Shown here one piece after another: positions 43,044-52,091 of a DNA stretch of 64,000 nucleotides. Under the pieces are notes generated by a model. It did not search any database. It saw only the letters and a list, made by a program, of their open reading frames with translations, and had not been told where the DNA came from. Positions within the stretch are counted from its first letter, which is position 1. Each line of letters starts with the position of its first letter. The position numbers and the translations under genes are program-made. Source of the DNA: Neorhizobium galegae (GTDB taxonomy: Bacteria > Pseudomonadota > Alphaproteobacteria > Rhizobiales > Rhizobiaceae); the NCBI RefSeq assembly GCF_021391675.1, contig NZ_CP090096.1, forward strand, positions 620,001-684,000. Direction: 5' to 3'.

Positions 43044-43126
43044 ACCAAGTGGTAATTTTATTTGAGACCAGTTGGTTATTTTTCTTGACCGGCGGATCGA
43101 CCTGCGAAATATTGTAACCAAGTGGT
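43044..43126. promoter_or_regulatory. Three operator-like decamers (ACCARKTGGT)
   Basis: ACCAAGTGGT at 43044-43053, ACCAGTTGGT at 43067-43076 and ACCAAGTGGT at 43117-43126. Each has ACCA/TGGT dyad ends. The first two share a longer TTTGAGACCA context, spaced 23 bp apart; the third lies just upstream of the first gene. They fit binding sites for the divergently encoded TetR regulator and overlap the probable promoters. No such decamer was noticed elsewhere in the window. Confidence 0.65.
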
Positions 43127-43158
43127 CACAAATCCGGAGGGCCACGTGGGAGGAGCCG

Positions 43159-44018
43159 GTGAAGGCGAGAGCTTTCGATTACATGCGCCCGAAATGCGTG
43201 CAGGAAGCATTGGAAGCTTTCGTCAGCGCGGATGGTGATGCGAGCTATATTGCGGGGGGCAGAGTCTCGTCCCGGCGCTCGCGCTTCGGCTGCAAGCCCC
43301 CGGCCTTCTCATCGATATCGCTCGCCTGGACGAACTGCGCGGCCTTTCCATCGCTGGCGGTCATCTGCGCATCGGCGCAACCACTCGTCACTGCGAAATT
43401 CTCGGCTCGGACCTCGTGCGGGAACATGCGCCGTTGCTTGCAAAGGCGGCTCCTTTCGTGGCGCACCCGGCGATCCGCAACAAAGGCACATTCGGCGGCA
43501 GCCTGGCACTTGCCGATCCCGCATCGGAATTCCCCGCCATGGCGCTGGCGCTTGATGCGATCATTGAAATTGCCTCCGTTGAAGGCGGCCGCCGCGTCGG
43601 TGCCGGCGATTTCTTCATCGATCTCTATGAAACGGCGCTTCAGCCCGGCGAGCTCATCACCGCGGTATACGTACCCCTGGCTACCGCGAAAACCCGGACA
43701 GCCTTCGACGAATTGGCCCGCCGGCGCGGCGATTATGCGATCGTCGGCGCAGGCATCGATGCGGAGATGCAGGGCGGTTTTGTCGAACGCATGCGGATCG
43801 CCTTCCTTTCGGTGGGCTCGACGCCGGTCAGGGCGGGTGCGGTCGAAGCCACGCTGACCGGGCGGCAATTGACGCCGGAGACGATCCGGCAGGCACAGGA
43901 CGTACTCGGCACGGAGCTTGACCCGGTCGGTGACGAGCACACGCCTCCAGAGATGCGCCGGCATCTTGCAAGGGTGCTGCTCGGAAGGCTGCTTGGTCGG
44001 CTGGAGGCGAATGTATGA
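43159..44018 (+). pseudogene. Molybdenum hydroxylase FAD subunit (CoxM-like), one-base frameshift
   Basis: Starts at GTG 43159 after a GGAGG-like site and reads VKARAFDYMRPKCVQEALE. The frame is lost at a run of six G (43254-43259). With one more G the sequence would read AGGQSLVPALALRLQAP, the canonical FAD-binding motif of CoxM-type subunits. The rest continues in the other frame, with HPAIRNKGTFGGSLALADPASEFPA, to 44018. Everything else looks intact at about 286 residues. The lesion may be a sequencing error in a G homopolymer. It overlaps the next gene by 4 bp. Confidence 0.88.
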
Positions 44019-44512
44019 GCGGCAAGGTGGAGATTTCGCTGGCCGTGAACGGCGAGACAATCGAGGCTCTGGTTGCACCGCGCACCACGCTTGCCGATTT
44101 CCTGCGGCAGGACATCCAGCTCACCGGCACCCATACGGGTTGCGAAATGGGTGTCTGCGGCGCCTGCCTGGTATTGCTGGACGACCGACCGGTGCATGCC
44201 TGCCTGATGTTTGCGGTGCAGGCCGATGGCTGCGCCGTCGAGACGGTCGAAGGCCTGACCCTTCGCAGAGCTATAGACGACCTCCAGAAGGCGTTTCATG
44301 AGCGCAATGCTTTGCAATGCGGCTTCTGCACGCCGGGCATGCTGGTGAGCGCCTACGGGATTCTGGCTTCCGGGGGAGAACCCGATCGCGACGGTATCCG
44401 TGACGCGCTCTCGGGAAACTACTGTCGCTGTACCGGTTACGAATCGATCGTCGATGCGATCGAAACGACGGTGAGACAGCGCCGGCAGCATGTGGAGGAG
44501 GAGAAGGCATGA
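44015..44512 (+). CDS. Molybdenum hydroxylase [2Fe-2S] subunit (CoxS-like)
   Basis: Iron-sulfur subunit of 165 residues. The ferredoxin-type cluster motif is TGCEMGVCGACLVLLDDRPVHAC. The C-terminal helical domain has the second cluster ligands in LQCGFCTPGMLV and GNYCRCTGY. It transfers electrons from the molybdenum centre of the large subunit to the FAD of the medium subunit. It overlaps both neighbours by 4 bp in the medium-small-large order common in this family. Confidence 0.95.
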   Translation: MSGKVEISLAVNGETIEALVAPRTTLADFLRQDIQLTGTHTGCEMGVCGACLVLLDDRPVHACLMFAVQADGCAVETVEGLTLRRAIDDLQKAFHERNALQCGFCTPGMLVSAYGILASGGEPDRDGIRDALSGNYCRCTGYESIVDAIETTVRQRRQHVEEEKA

Positions 44513-46878
44513 ACGCGTTCGCCGGCTCCATCGACAGGCCGAACTCCTATATCGGCCGCTCGGTATCGCGACCGAATGCCAAGCGTCTGCTCGAGGGCCG
44601 GGGGCGGTACGTGACCGATCTCGTGCTGCCGCGCATGCTGCATGCGGCTTTCGTCCGCAGCCCTTATGCGCATGGAAAAATTGTTTCGATCGATATCGAG
44701 GAGGCAAAGGCCCTCTCCGGCGTTCGCGCGGTCTTCACCGGTGAGGACCTGGCATCGATCTGCGCGCCCTGGACCGGAACGCTCGATCATTTCACCAATA
44801 TGAAGTCTCCGCCGCAAGTGCCGCTACCTCTTGAAAAGGTGATGTGGTCAGGGCAGCCGGTCGTTCTCATCGTCGCCGACAGCAGGGCGATCGCCGAAGA
44901 TGCCGCCGAGCTGGTGATCGTCGATATCGAGGAGCTTCCAGCGCTGGCGGACCCGGTCGAGGCCATGTCCGCCGCGGCGATGTCGCAAGAGCTCGCCGAC
45001 AATATCTGCTTTGCCACGAAACTCGACAGCGGCGGCGTCGAGGAGGCATTCGATGCAGCGGACACGACGGTCGAACAGAGCTTCATTTTCGGCCGGCACA
45101 CGGCGGTGACACTCGAACCGCGCGCGATCGTTGCCGACTACGATCCGAGCGAGAACCGGCTGACTGCCCACCACGCGACCCAGACACCCTATCAGTTCCA
45201 GGATGTCTATTCCCGCCACTACGGCATTCCGGAAGCCAATGTCCGCGTCATCGCGCCGGATATCGGCGGTTCGTTCGGAATGAAACTGCATGTCTATCAC
45301 GAGGAGATGGCGGTCGTTGGCGCGTCGATCCTGCTCGGTCGCCCCATCAAATACGTCGCCGACCGGATGGAATCCTTCGTCTCGGATATTCATGCCCGCG
45401 ACCACCGGGTAACCGGGCGTCTTGCCCTCGACAGGGACGGCCGCATCACAGCCATGGACGTGGACGACGTCACCGCGATCGGTGCCTTTTCGAGCTACCC
45501 GCGCACCAGCGCGGTCGAGGGAAACCAGGTCATCCGCCTGATGGGCGCCCCTTATGACTTCTCGTCCTATCGCGCCAATCTTTCGGTCGTGTTCCAGAAC
45601 AAGGTGCAGACCAGCCAGTATCGCGCCGTCGGGCACCCGATAGCCTGCGCGGTGACGGAATCCCTGGTCGACGCCGCGGCGCGCGAACTCAGCCTCGATC
45701 CGTTTGAAATCCGCGAACGCAATCTCATTCCGGACAGCAGCTATCCCCGCACATCGCCGACCGGGTACCAGTTCGAAAAGCTCTCCCACCAGGTCTGTCT
45801 CGCGCGGCTGAAGTCGATCATGAATTATGACGCTCTTCGTGCGGAGCAGGCGGGTCTGCGGCAGAAAGGTATCCTGCGCGGCATCGGTATCGCCCTTTTC
45901 GTAGAGATCACCAACCCGAGCCCGGCTTTTTACGGTGTCGGCGGCGCGCGGATTTCCGCGCAGGACGGAGCCATCCTCAAGCTCACGCCGTCCGGTGAGG
46001 TGCATTGTTCGATTTCCGTGACCGAACAGGGGCAGGGGACCGAGACCATCATCGGTCAGATCGTCGCGGACCAGCTCGGCATCGATCGTGAAAAAGTGCG
46101 GGTGATGACCGGCGACACGGATACGACACCCCATGGTGGCGCCACCTGGGCCTGCCGTGGGGCGGGCATCGGCGGCGAAACGGCGCTGCAGGCGGCGCGC
46201 AAGCTGAAGGCAAATCTGCTCGCCGTTGCAGGCCTCATCCTGCAGGCGCGGCCGGGCGAGCTTGATATCCGCGCGGACTGGATCGTCGAGGCGGTCACGG
46301 GCCAGCAACGCATCAGCCTGGCGGAAGTCGCGCGCATCGCTTTCTTCCGGTCGGACACGCTGCCGCCCGAAACTCAGGCGCAGCTTTCCGTTGCGCATCA
46401 CTATGCGCCGCAGGGTTATCCGTTCGCATTCACGAACGGGGCCCAGGGCTGCCTGGTCGAAGTGGATGCGGAGACCGGTTTCGTGAAGATCCTCAAGCAT
46501 TGGGTGGTCGAGGATTGCGGCCGCATCATCAATCCGCTGCTGGTGGACGAACAGGTGCGGGGCGGGGTGGTGCAGGGACTGGGCGCGGCTTTTTTCGAGG
46601 AATGCCTCTACAACGAGGAAGGTCAGCTCACCAACGGTTCGCTTGCCGATTACCTCGTGCCGATGGCCTGCGAGATGCCGGATATAGAGATTTCCCACGT
46701 CGAAACGCCGACCCGGGACACCGAGCTCGGTGCAAAGGGCTGTGGCGAAGCAGGGACGGCGGCGGCTTCCGCTGCCGCGATGAATGCCGTCAACGATGCG
46801 CTTGTGGGTCACGGCGCGGTGCTGACGCAGATACCGATGACGCCGACGCGCATATTGAAGGCGCTCGGCACGATCTGA
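44509..46878 (+). CDS. Molybdenum hydroxylase large subunit (CoxL/XdhB-like)
   Basis: Molybdopterin-binding catalytic subunit of 789 residues. An N-terminal aldehyde-oxidase/xanthine-dehydrogenase hammerhead domain (SVSRPNAKRLLEGRGRYVTDL) is followed by molybdenum-binding segments: GGSFGMK (253-259), QYRAVGHP around 370-377, and GCGEAG with the catalytic Glu near 747. True CO dehydrogenases carry an AYxCSFR loop at the second position. Its absence here points to hydroxylation of an aromatic, heterocyclic or aldehyde substrate. The enzyme is cytoplasmic and works with the CoxS and CoxM-like subunits. Confidence 0.93.
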   Translation: MNAFAGSIDRPNSYIGRSVSRPNAKRLLEGRGRYVTDLVLPRMLHAAFVRSPYAHGKIVSIDIEEAKALSGVRAVFTGEDLASICAPWTGTLDHFTNMKSPPQVPLPLEKVMWSGQPVVLIVADSRAIAEDAAELVIVDIEELPALADPVEAMSAAAMSQELADNICFATKLDSGGVEEAFDAADTTVEQSFIFGRHTAVTLEPRAIVADYDPSENRLTAHHATQTPYQFQDVYSRHYGIPEANVRVIAPDIGGSFGMKLHVYHEEMAVVGASILLGRPIKYVADRMESFVSDIHARDHRVTGRLALDRDGRITAMDVDDVTAIGAFSSYPRTSAVEGNQVIRLMGAPYDFSSYRANLSVVFQNKVQTSQYRAVGHPIACAVTESLVDAAARELSLDPFEIRERNLIPDSSYPRTSPTGYQFEKLSHQVCLARLKSIMNYDALRAEQAGLRQKGILRGIGIALFVEITNPSPAFYGVGGARISAQDGAILKLTPSGEVHCSISVTEQGQGTETIIGQIVADQLGIDREKVRVMTGDTDTTPHGGATWACRGAGIGGETALQAARKLKANLLAVAGLILQARPGELDIRADWIVEAVTGQQRISLAEVARIAFFRSDTLPPETQAQLSVAHHYAPQGYPFAFTNGAQGCLVEVDAETGFVKILKHWVVEDCGRIINPLLVDEQVRGGVVQGLGAAFFEECLYNEEGQLTNGSLADYLVPMACEMPDIEISHVETPTRDTELGAKGCGEAGTAAASAAAMNAVNDALVGHGAVLTQIPMTPTRILKALGTI

Positions 46879-46913
46879 ACGCAATAACGATCCGATGTCA
46901 GGAGGAGGACAGG

Positions 46914-48164
46914 ATGACAAACGGAATTGAGAAGCTGGCTTTAAGGCCGATCGGCCGCCGTGCAGCCCTTTTCGGGTTGGCCGGTGTCGCCGGAACACTT
47001 TCGATGCCATGGATAGCGCGGGCGCAGGCGGAAACCATCCGCATCGGTTTTCCGACGCCTTTGACCGGCCCGTTCGCAGCCGAGGCCAACGACCAGGTCC
47101 GCAGCGCCCAGCTCGCCGTAAAGCTCGCCAACGACAAGGGCGGAATTGCCGGACGGAAGGTCGAGCTCCTGGTGCGCGACGACAAGCTGAATGCCGGCGA
47201 AGCCGCCACCCGCACGCTCGAACTGATCGAAAAGGACAAGGTCCATGCCGTGGTCGGCGCACTTTCGAGCGCCGTACAGCTTGCGGTCAACGAGGTGACC
47301 CGTGCCCGCAGCATGCTGTACATCTCGATCAGCCAGTCGGACACCATCAACGAGATCAAGGATTTCAGCCCCTATACGTTCCACGAGGCGCTAAATCCGA
47401 CGATGACGACCGCGGTTGTCGCCAAGCACAGTTTCAAGAAGGGTTCGAAGGTCGCCTATCTTGTTGCCGACTATGCCTACGGTCACGAGATGCTGCGCGG
47501 TTTCAAGCGGGCGGCCAAGGAAATCGGTGCACAAACAGTCAGCGAAATCCTGCACCCGTTCGGCGCGGCGGATTATTCGACCTTCATCCCGACCATCCTG
47601 TCGTCGGGCGCCGACATCCTCTGCATCTGCAATTTCGGTCGCGACCAGGCCAATTCCATCAAGCAGGCGGTGGATTTCGGCGTGAAGGACCAGATGAAGA
47701 TCGTCGTGCCGGTGCTGCTGCACAACCAGCGGCTTGCGGTCGATCCCGAAGTCTTCGAAGGTGTCACCGGCGGCGCGAACTATTACTGGGGCCTGGAAGA
47801 AACGGTGCCTTCCGCAAAGGCGTTCAACGACGCCTTCAGAGCCATGTATAAGGGCACGATCCCGACCGACTATGGAGCCTACGGCTATACCGGCGTCGCT
47901 TCCCTGTTGATGGCCATCGAAAAAGCAGGCGGGACGGAGCCACAGAAGGTCATCGCGGCTCTGGAAGCGCTGAAATATGATATCGCCAAGGGAGAGCAGT
48001 CCTACCGCAAGTGCGACCACCAGTCGATGCAATCGGTACTCGTCCTGGAATCCAAGGCGAAAAGCGCGATGAAATCGGATGCCGATCTCTTCAAGATCGT
48101 CGCCGCGGAACCTGCGTCGGAGAGCGTGTTGCGAACCTGCTCCGAACTCGGCTTCAAGAGCTGA
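46914..48164 (+). CDS. ABC transporter substrate-binding protein (branched-chain amino acid type)
   Basis: Periplasmic binding protein of 416 residues of the LivJ/LivK family (IRIGFPTPLTGPFA, then NDKGGIAGRKVELLVRDD). The N-terminus RPIGRRAALFGLAGVAGTLSMPWIARAQA has a twin-arginine-like motif and a signal cleavage after ARA or AQA. The ATG at 46914 follows GGAGGA. The same family binds many aromatic acids and amides, so co-transcription with a molybdenum hydroxylase suggests an aromatic ligand. Three permease/ATPase genes and a fourth ATPase follow. Confidence 0.92.
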   Translation: MTNGIEKLALRPIGRRAALFGLAGVAGTLSMPWIARAQAETIRIGFPTPLTGPFAAEANDQVRSAQLAVKLANDKGGIAGRKVELLVRDDKLNAGEAATRTLELIEKDKVHAVVGALSSAVQLAVNEVTRARSMLYISISQSDTINEIKDFSPYTFHEALNPTMTTAVVAKHSFKKGSKVAYLVADYAYGHEMLRGFKRAAKEIGAQTVSEILHPFGAADYSTFIPTILSSGADILCICNFGRDQANSIKQAVDFGVKDQMKIVVPVLLHNQRLAVDPEVFEGVTGGANYYWGLEETVPSAKAFNDAFRAMYKGTIPTDYGAYGYTGVASLLMAIEKAGGTEPQKVIAALEALKYDIAKGEQSYRKCDHQSMQSVLVLESKAKSAMKSDADLFKIVAAEPASESVLRTCSELGFKS

Positions 48165-48185
48165 TACCCTGGGACGGATGAGGTC

Positions 48186-49061
48186 ATGACTGTCCAATTG
48201 ATTGCAATGCAGCTGTTTTCGGGTCTCGCGCTGGGCGCCGTCCTGATCATGGTTGCGCTCGGCCTGTCGATCATCTTCGGCATGCTCGGCATCGTGAACT
48301 TCGCGCATGGTGCGCTGTTCATGGTGGGAGCCTATGCGGGGCTCTACGTGGCCGGCCTGACGGGGAGCTTCTGGTGGGCTCTCCTGATCGCGCCGGTCAT
48401 GATCGGCCTGTTCGGCATGCTGATCGAGCGTTTCCTCATCCGTCCTCTCTATGGCCGCTCGCCGGACGATCCGCTGCTTCTAACCTTCGGCCTTGGTTAC
48501 GTGCTGGTCGAGGCGGTACGGATATTTTTCGGCACCGACGGCATTCCGTTCTCGACGCCGGCAGCCCTTCGAGGCGTGGTGAACCTCGGCATCGGCTTTT
48601 TTCCGCTCTACCGCCTTTTCGTCATCGGGGTGGTTGTCGCCGTCCTGCTGCTGCTGTGGGTCGGTCTCGAAAAGACGAAATTCGGCCTGATCGTCAGGGC
48701 AGGTTCCGCCGATCCGCTGATCATGCGCGTGCTGGGTGTCGATATCAGTAGATTATGGTTGGTCGTGTTCGGTATCGGGGTCGGCATCACCGCACTCGGC
48801 GGTGTGCTTGCTGCACCGATGCGCAATGTCAGTCCGGAAATGGGCACGCTTGTGTTGGCCGAGGCCTTCGTGGTGACGGTCATCGGCGGCATGGGCTCGC
48901 TTCCCGGCGCCGTCATTGCCGGGCTCATCGTCGGCGTCTCGGTCAGCATGACATCGCTCTTCGCGCCGGAAATGGCGACGATCGTCATGTTCGCGCTGAT
49001 GGCGCTCATTCTGCTGGTGCGTCCGAACGGCCTTTATGGCCGCGCCGCGCCTGGACTCTAG
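48186..49061 (+). CDS. livH: Branched-chain-type ABC transporter permease (LivH)
   Basis: Inner-membrane permease of 291 residues with eight or so helices. Typical LivH sequence is visible: LALGAVLIMVALGLSIIFGMLGIVNFAHGALFMVGAY, and near the C-terminus GGMGSLPGAVIAGLIVGV. It follows the binding-protein gene by 21 bp and precedes livM. It forms the channel with LivM. Confidence 0.93.
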   Translation: MTVQLIAMQLFSGLALGAVLIMVALGLSIIFGMLGIVNFAHGALFMVGAYAGLYVAGLTGSFWWALLIAPVMIGLFGMLIERFLIRPLYGRSPDDPLLLTFGLGYVLVEAVRIFFGTDGIPFSTPAALRGVVNLGIGFFPLYRLFVIGVVVAVLLLLWVGLEKTKFGLIVRAGSADPLIMRVLGVDISRLWLVVFGIGVGITALGGVLAAPMRNVSPEMGTLVLAEAFVVTVIGGMGSLPGAVIAGLIVGVSVSMTSLFAPEMATIVMFALMALILLVRPNGLYGRAAPGL

Positions 49062-49071
49062 GGAGACCGCC

Positions 49072-50070
49072 ATGTCCGTCATCAGAAATGCGGAACTTGT
49101 CCCGGCGCCCGCCCGCCGCAGCTTCGCGACACTGTTTTCCAATGTCAGCCGCTGGCGGGTGCCGCTTTCAATCCTGGCGCTCTGCATCCTGCCCTGGGTG
49201 CTGCCCTCGCAGGCGCTGGCCGTCAACGTGTTGATCTACGGCCTCGTCGCCGTCGGCTACAACCTGCTCTTCGGTTACACCGGCCTGCTTTCCTTCGGTC
49301 ATGCGGCTTTCTTCGGGGCCGGAGCCTATGCGACGGGTATCGCGATCGGTGCTTTCGGGGTCCACTGGTTCATCGCGATGCTGATCGGTGTGCTGATTTC
49401 GGGCCTGCTTGCGACGGTCATGGGGGTGCTCGCCATCCGCACGCGTGGCATCTACTTCTCGATGGTGACGCTCGCGCTGGCACAGCTCGTCTACTATGCG
49501 GCGCTGCAAGCCTCATCCTGGACCGGCGGCGAAAATGGTCTGCGCGGCTTTACGGTCAGCACGCTGCACCTTCCCGGCTTCTCGGTAAATTTCCTCGATC
49601 CTCTCGTGAAATATTACGCGATCATGATCGTGGTCGCGGCGGCGCTCTGGTTCGTGTCGAGGGTATTGAATTCGCCTTTCGGCGCGGTGATCGAGGCGAT
49701 CCGCGAAAACGAGACGCGGGCGCGCGCCTGCGGCTATGATGTCGAGCGAACCAAGCTGCTGTCCTTCATCCTTTCAGGCATTCTCTGCGGGCTCGCGGGC
49801 ACGCTGTCGGCGATGCATCTTTCGATCGTGCCCCTGGATTCGCTCCACTACCATACGTCCGGTCTGATCGTGATGATGACGCTGCTCGGCGGCGCCGGCA
49901 GCTTCTTCGGTCCGTTTATCGGCGCGTTGGCGTTTCTTTCGATGGAGGACATTTTCTCGCTCTGGACATCCAACTGGCAGCTCATTGTCGGCGTGATCTT
50001 CATCCTCTTCGTCCTCTATCTGCCGAAGGGCATCTGGGGCACCTTAATAACCTGGGGCAAAAGCCGATGA
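49072..50070 (+). CDS. livM: Branched-chain-type ABC transporter permease (LivM)
   Basis: Inner-membrane permease of 332 residues. LIYGLVAVGYNLLFGYTGLLSFGHAAFFGAGAYATG is the LivM signature, and GGAGSFFGPFIGALAF lies near the C-terminus. The ATG at 49072 follows AGGGAGA. An upstream in-frame ATG at 49036 lies inside livH and is less likely. Its stop overlaps the livG start (ATGA). Confidence 0.93.
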   Translation: MSVIRNAELVPAPARRSFATLFSNVSRWRVPLSILALCILPWVLPSQALAVNVLIYGLVAVGYNLLFGYTGLLSFGHAAFFGAGAYATGIAIGAFGVHWFIAMLIGVLISGLLATVMGVLAIRTRGIYFSMVTLALAQLVYYAALQASSWTGGENGLRGFTVSTLHLPGFSVNFLDPLVKYYAIMIVVAAALWFVSRVLNSPFGAVIEAIRENETRARACGYDVERTKLLSFILSGILCGLAGTLSAMHLSIVPLDSLHYHTSGLIVMMTLLGGAGSFFGPFIGALAFLSMEDIFSLWTSNWQLIVGVIFILFVLYLPKGIWGTLITWGKSR

Positions 50071-50822
50071 GCGCACCCATCATGAGCGTCACCAATATCG
50101 GCAAGCAGTTCGGCGGACTGGTCGCACTGAAGGACGTGACGGCCGATTTCCGGGAAGGCCAGATCACCGCCATCATCGGGCCGAACGGTGCCGGCAAGAG
50201 CACGTTCTTCAACATCCTGTCCGGCGCCCTGAAACCCTCCAGCGGAACGCTTAGGTTTCGTGGCGCGGACATGGCGGGCGTGCCACAGCACGACTATGTG
50301 CACCGCGGCATCGCCCGCTCGTACCAGATCACCAACATCTTCCCCAACCTTTCCGTCTTTGAGAACGTCCGTGTCGCTGCACAGGCTTTCCGATCCCGCA
50401 TGAACATCTGGGCAGACCGCAGTGCCGACAGGGATAGCGAGGACAGGGCCTCGGCAATGCTCGCATCTGTCGGGTTGTCGGCGCGGGCGGCGACACCGGC
50501 CAAATTCCTGGCGCACGGCCAGCAGCGTGCGCTGGAAATCGCCATCGCCCTGGTGGCCGATCCGGCGCTTCTGTTGCTCGATGAGCCGACTGCCGGGATG
50601 GGGCCGGAAGAGACGCGCGAGATGGTCGCGCTGATAGAGAAGCTGGCGACCCAACGCACGATCCTGCTGGTCGAGCACAAGATGAAGATGATCCTCGGCC
50701 TCAGCGACCGCGTGCTCGTACTTCACCATGGCCAGTTGCTGGCCGACGGGACACCGAAGGAAATCCAGGCGAACTCCGAGGTTCGCCGCGTCTACCTGGG
50801 ACAAAATGATGGCTATGCTTGA
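50067..50822 (+). CDS. livG: Branched-chain-type ABC transporter ATPase (LivG)
   Basis: ABC ATPase of 251 residues. Walker A is GPNGAGKST, followed by the LivG-type GIARSYQITNIFPNLSVFENV. Walker B is LLLLDEPTAGMGPEE, with VEHKMKMILGLSDRVLVLHHG after it. The helical signature reads FLAHGQQRALEIAIALVADPA, where the usual LSGGQ serine-glycine pair is replaced by AHGQ, a variant seen in other LivG proteins. It is coupled to livM and livF by overlaps. Confidence 0.93.
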   Translation: MSAPIMSVTNIGKQFGGLVALKDVTADFREGQITAIIGPNGAGKSTFFNILSGALKPSSGTLRFRGADMAGVPQHDYVHRGIARSYQITNIFPNLSVFENVRVAAQAFRSRMNIWADRSADRDSEDRASAMLASVGLSARAATPAKFLAHGQQRALEIAIALVADPALLLLDEPTAGMGPEETREMVALIEKLATQRTILLVEHKMKMILGLSDRVLVLHHGQLLADGTPKEIQANSEVRRVYLGQNDGYA

Positions 50823-51519
50823 AATCGAAGGCCTGAACGGCTGGTATGGCGCGAGCCATGTGCTTCATGGGGTATCGTTTGCGGTGGAACCGGGCGAGAT
50901 CGTCGCGCTTGTCGGCCGCAACGGCGCCGGCAAGACGAGCATCATCCGTTCGATCATGGGGCTCATGCCGCGTACCGCCGGCGCCATCCGGTTCAACGGC
51001 GAAGACATATCCCGGCTAAAGGCTCACGACCGCTATGTCCGCGGCCTCGCCTATGTTCCGGAAGAACGTCGTATCGTGCGTGGGCTGACGGTGCTGGAAA
51101 ACCTGCAGCTGGGGCTCGTCGCCGACCGTAAGCGGATCGACGAGGCGGCTGCGATCGACGAGATCGCCCGCAGCTTCCCGCGCTTGAAGGAGCGGTTGCA
51201 TCAGGAAGGTGTAACGATGTCGGGCGGCGAGCAGCAGATGTTGGCGATAGCCCGCGCCATGATCGCCCGGCCGAAGATGATCCTGCTCGACGAGCCGTCG
51301 GAAGGCATCATGCCCGTGCTGGTCGAGGAGATGGGCGCACTGTTCAGGCGGCTGCGGGAGGAGGGGACGACGCTGCTCCTCGTCGAGCAGAATGTCGAAT
51401 GGGCGCTGAACCTTTCGGACCGGGCGGTTATCGTCGACCAGGGCGAGATCGTCTATCGCAGCGATGCGGCAACACTTCTGGCGGACAAGGACATTCAGGA
51501 GCGATACTGCGCGGTCTGA
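50815..51519 (+). CDS. livF: Branched-chain-type ABC transporter ATPase (LivF)
   Basis: ABC ATPase of about 234 residues. Walker A is GRNGAGKTS, the LivF-type PEERRIVRGLTVLENLQLG follows, the signature is MSGGEQQMLAIARAM and Walker B MILLDEPSEGIMP. The ATG at 50815 overlaps the livG stop by 8 bp; ATGs at 50806 and 50809 are alternatives. It completes a five-component Liv system inside the molybdenum hydroxylase operon. Confidence 0.93.
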   Translation: MLEIEGLNGWYGASHVLHGVSFAVEPGEIVALVGRNGAGKTSIIRSIMGLMPRTAGAIRFNGEDISRLKAHDRYVRGLAYVPEERRIVRGLTVLENLQLGLVADRKRIDEAAAIDEIARSFPRLKERLHQEGVTMSGGEQQMLAIARAMIARPKMILLDEPSEGIMPVLVEEMGALFRRLREEGTTLLLVEQNVEWALNLSDRAVIVDQGEIVYRSDAATLLADKDIQERYCAV

Positions 51520-51592
51520 GCCCGCAATCCACCGACCCGATCATCATCGAACACAGGGCTTCGTCGCTTGCGCGGCGAAGAGCGATATTTTA

Positions 51593-52030
51593 ATGGAAAT
51601 CACTGGAGAGTACCGGCTGGAAGAGCCGCGTGACAACGTGTGGGTGAGGCTCTTCGATCCCGATGTCCTGCGCCGTTGCATTCCGGGCTGCAAGGAACTG
51701 ACGCAGAAGGCCGAGAACAGTTTCGACGCCAAGGTCGTGCTCAAGATAGGCCCGGTTTCCGCAACCTTTGCGGCCACCGTCGAGATCATCGATATCGAGG
51801 CGCCGGAGAGCTGCCGCATCATCGGCAAGGGAAACGGCGGCATCGCCGGTTTCGCCAAGGGAGACTGCGTTGTCAGGCTTGCGCAGGATGGCGACGCCAC
51901 CATCCTGACCTATAGCGCCGACGCGGAAATCGGCGGAAAGATTGCAGCGCTGGGCGGCAGATTGGTGCAGGCGACATCGAAAAAGCTCGCCGACCAGTTC
52001 TTTGTTTCATTCTCCTCGCGCGAGGACTAA
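51593..52030 (+). CDS. CoxG-like SRPBCC family protein
   Basis: Protein of 145 residues of the carbon-monoxide-dehydrogenase subunit G family. The N-terminal pattern MEITGEYRLEEPRDNVWVRLFDPDVLRRCIPGCKEL is characteristic, with a conserved Cys-Ile-Pro-Gly. Later SATFAATVEI and GGRLVQATSKKLADQFF are also typical. CoxG proteins help assemble or membrane-anchor molybdenum hydroxylases, and this gene closes the same operon as the CoxMSL-like subunits. It is separated from livF by 73 bp. No enzyme activity is expected. Confidence 0.9.
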   Translation: MEITGEYRLEEPRDNVWVRLFDPDVLRRCIPGCKELTQKAENSFDAKVVLKIGPVSATFAATVEIIDIEAPESCRIIGKGNGGIAGFAKGDCVVRLAQDGDATILTYSADAEIGGKIAALGGRLVQATSKKLADQFFVSFSSRED

Positions 52031-52091
52031 CGCGTCCCGAACACGACGGATCCCGCCGTGGCGCATCGAACCATCGTCGTCGGCCGTCTCG

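Noticed and set aside
44848..47262. Long minus-strand open frame opposite the molybdenum hydroxylase large subunit
   Set aside because: It lies antisense to a gene with clear family motifs, has Arg/His-rich composition and no recognisable domain. It is a consequence of high-G+C codon bias.
44509..52030. Aerobic carbon monoxide dehydrogenase operon
   Set aside because: The CoxL signature loop is absent and the genes are mixed with a Liv-type importer, so a ring or aldehyde hydroxylase is more likely.
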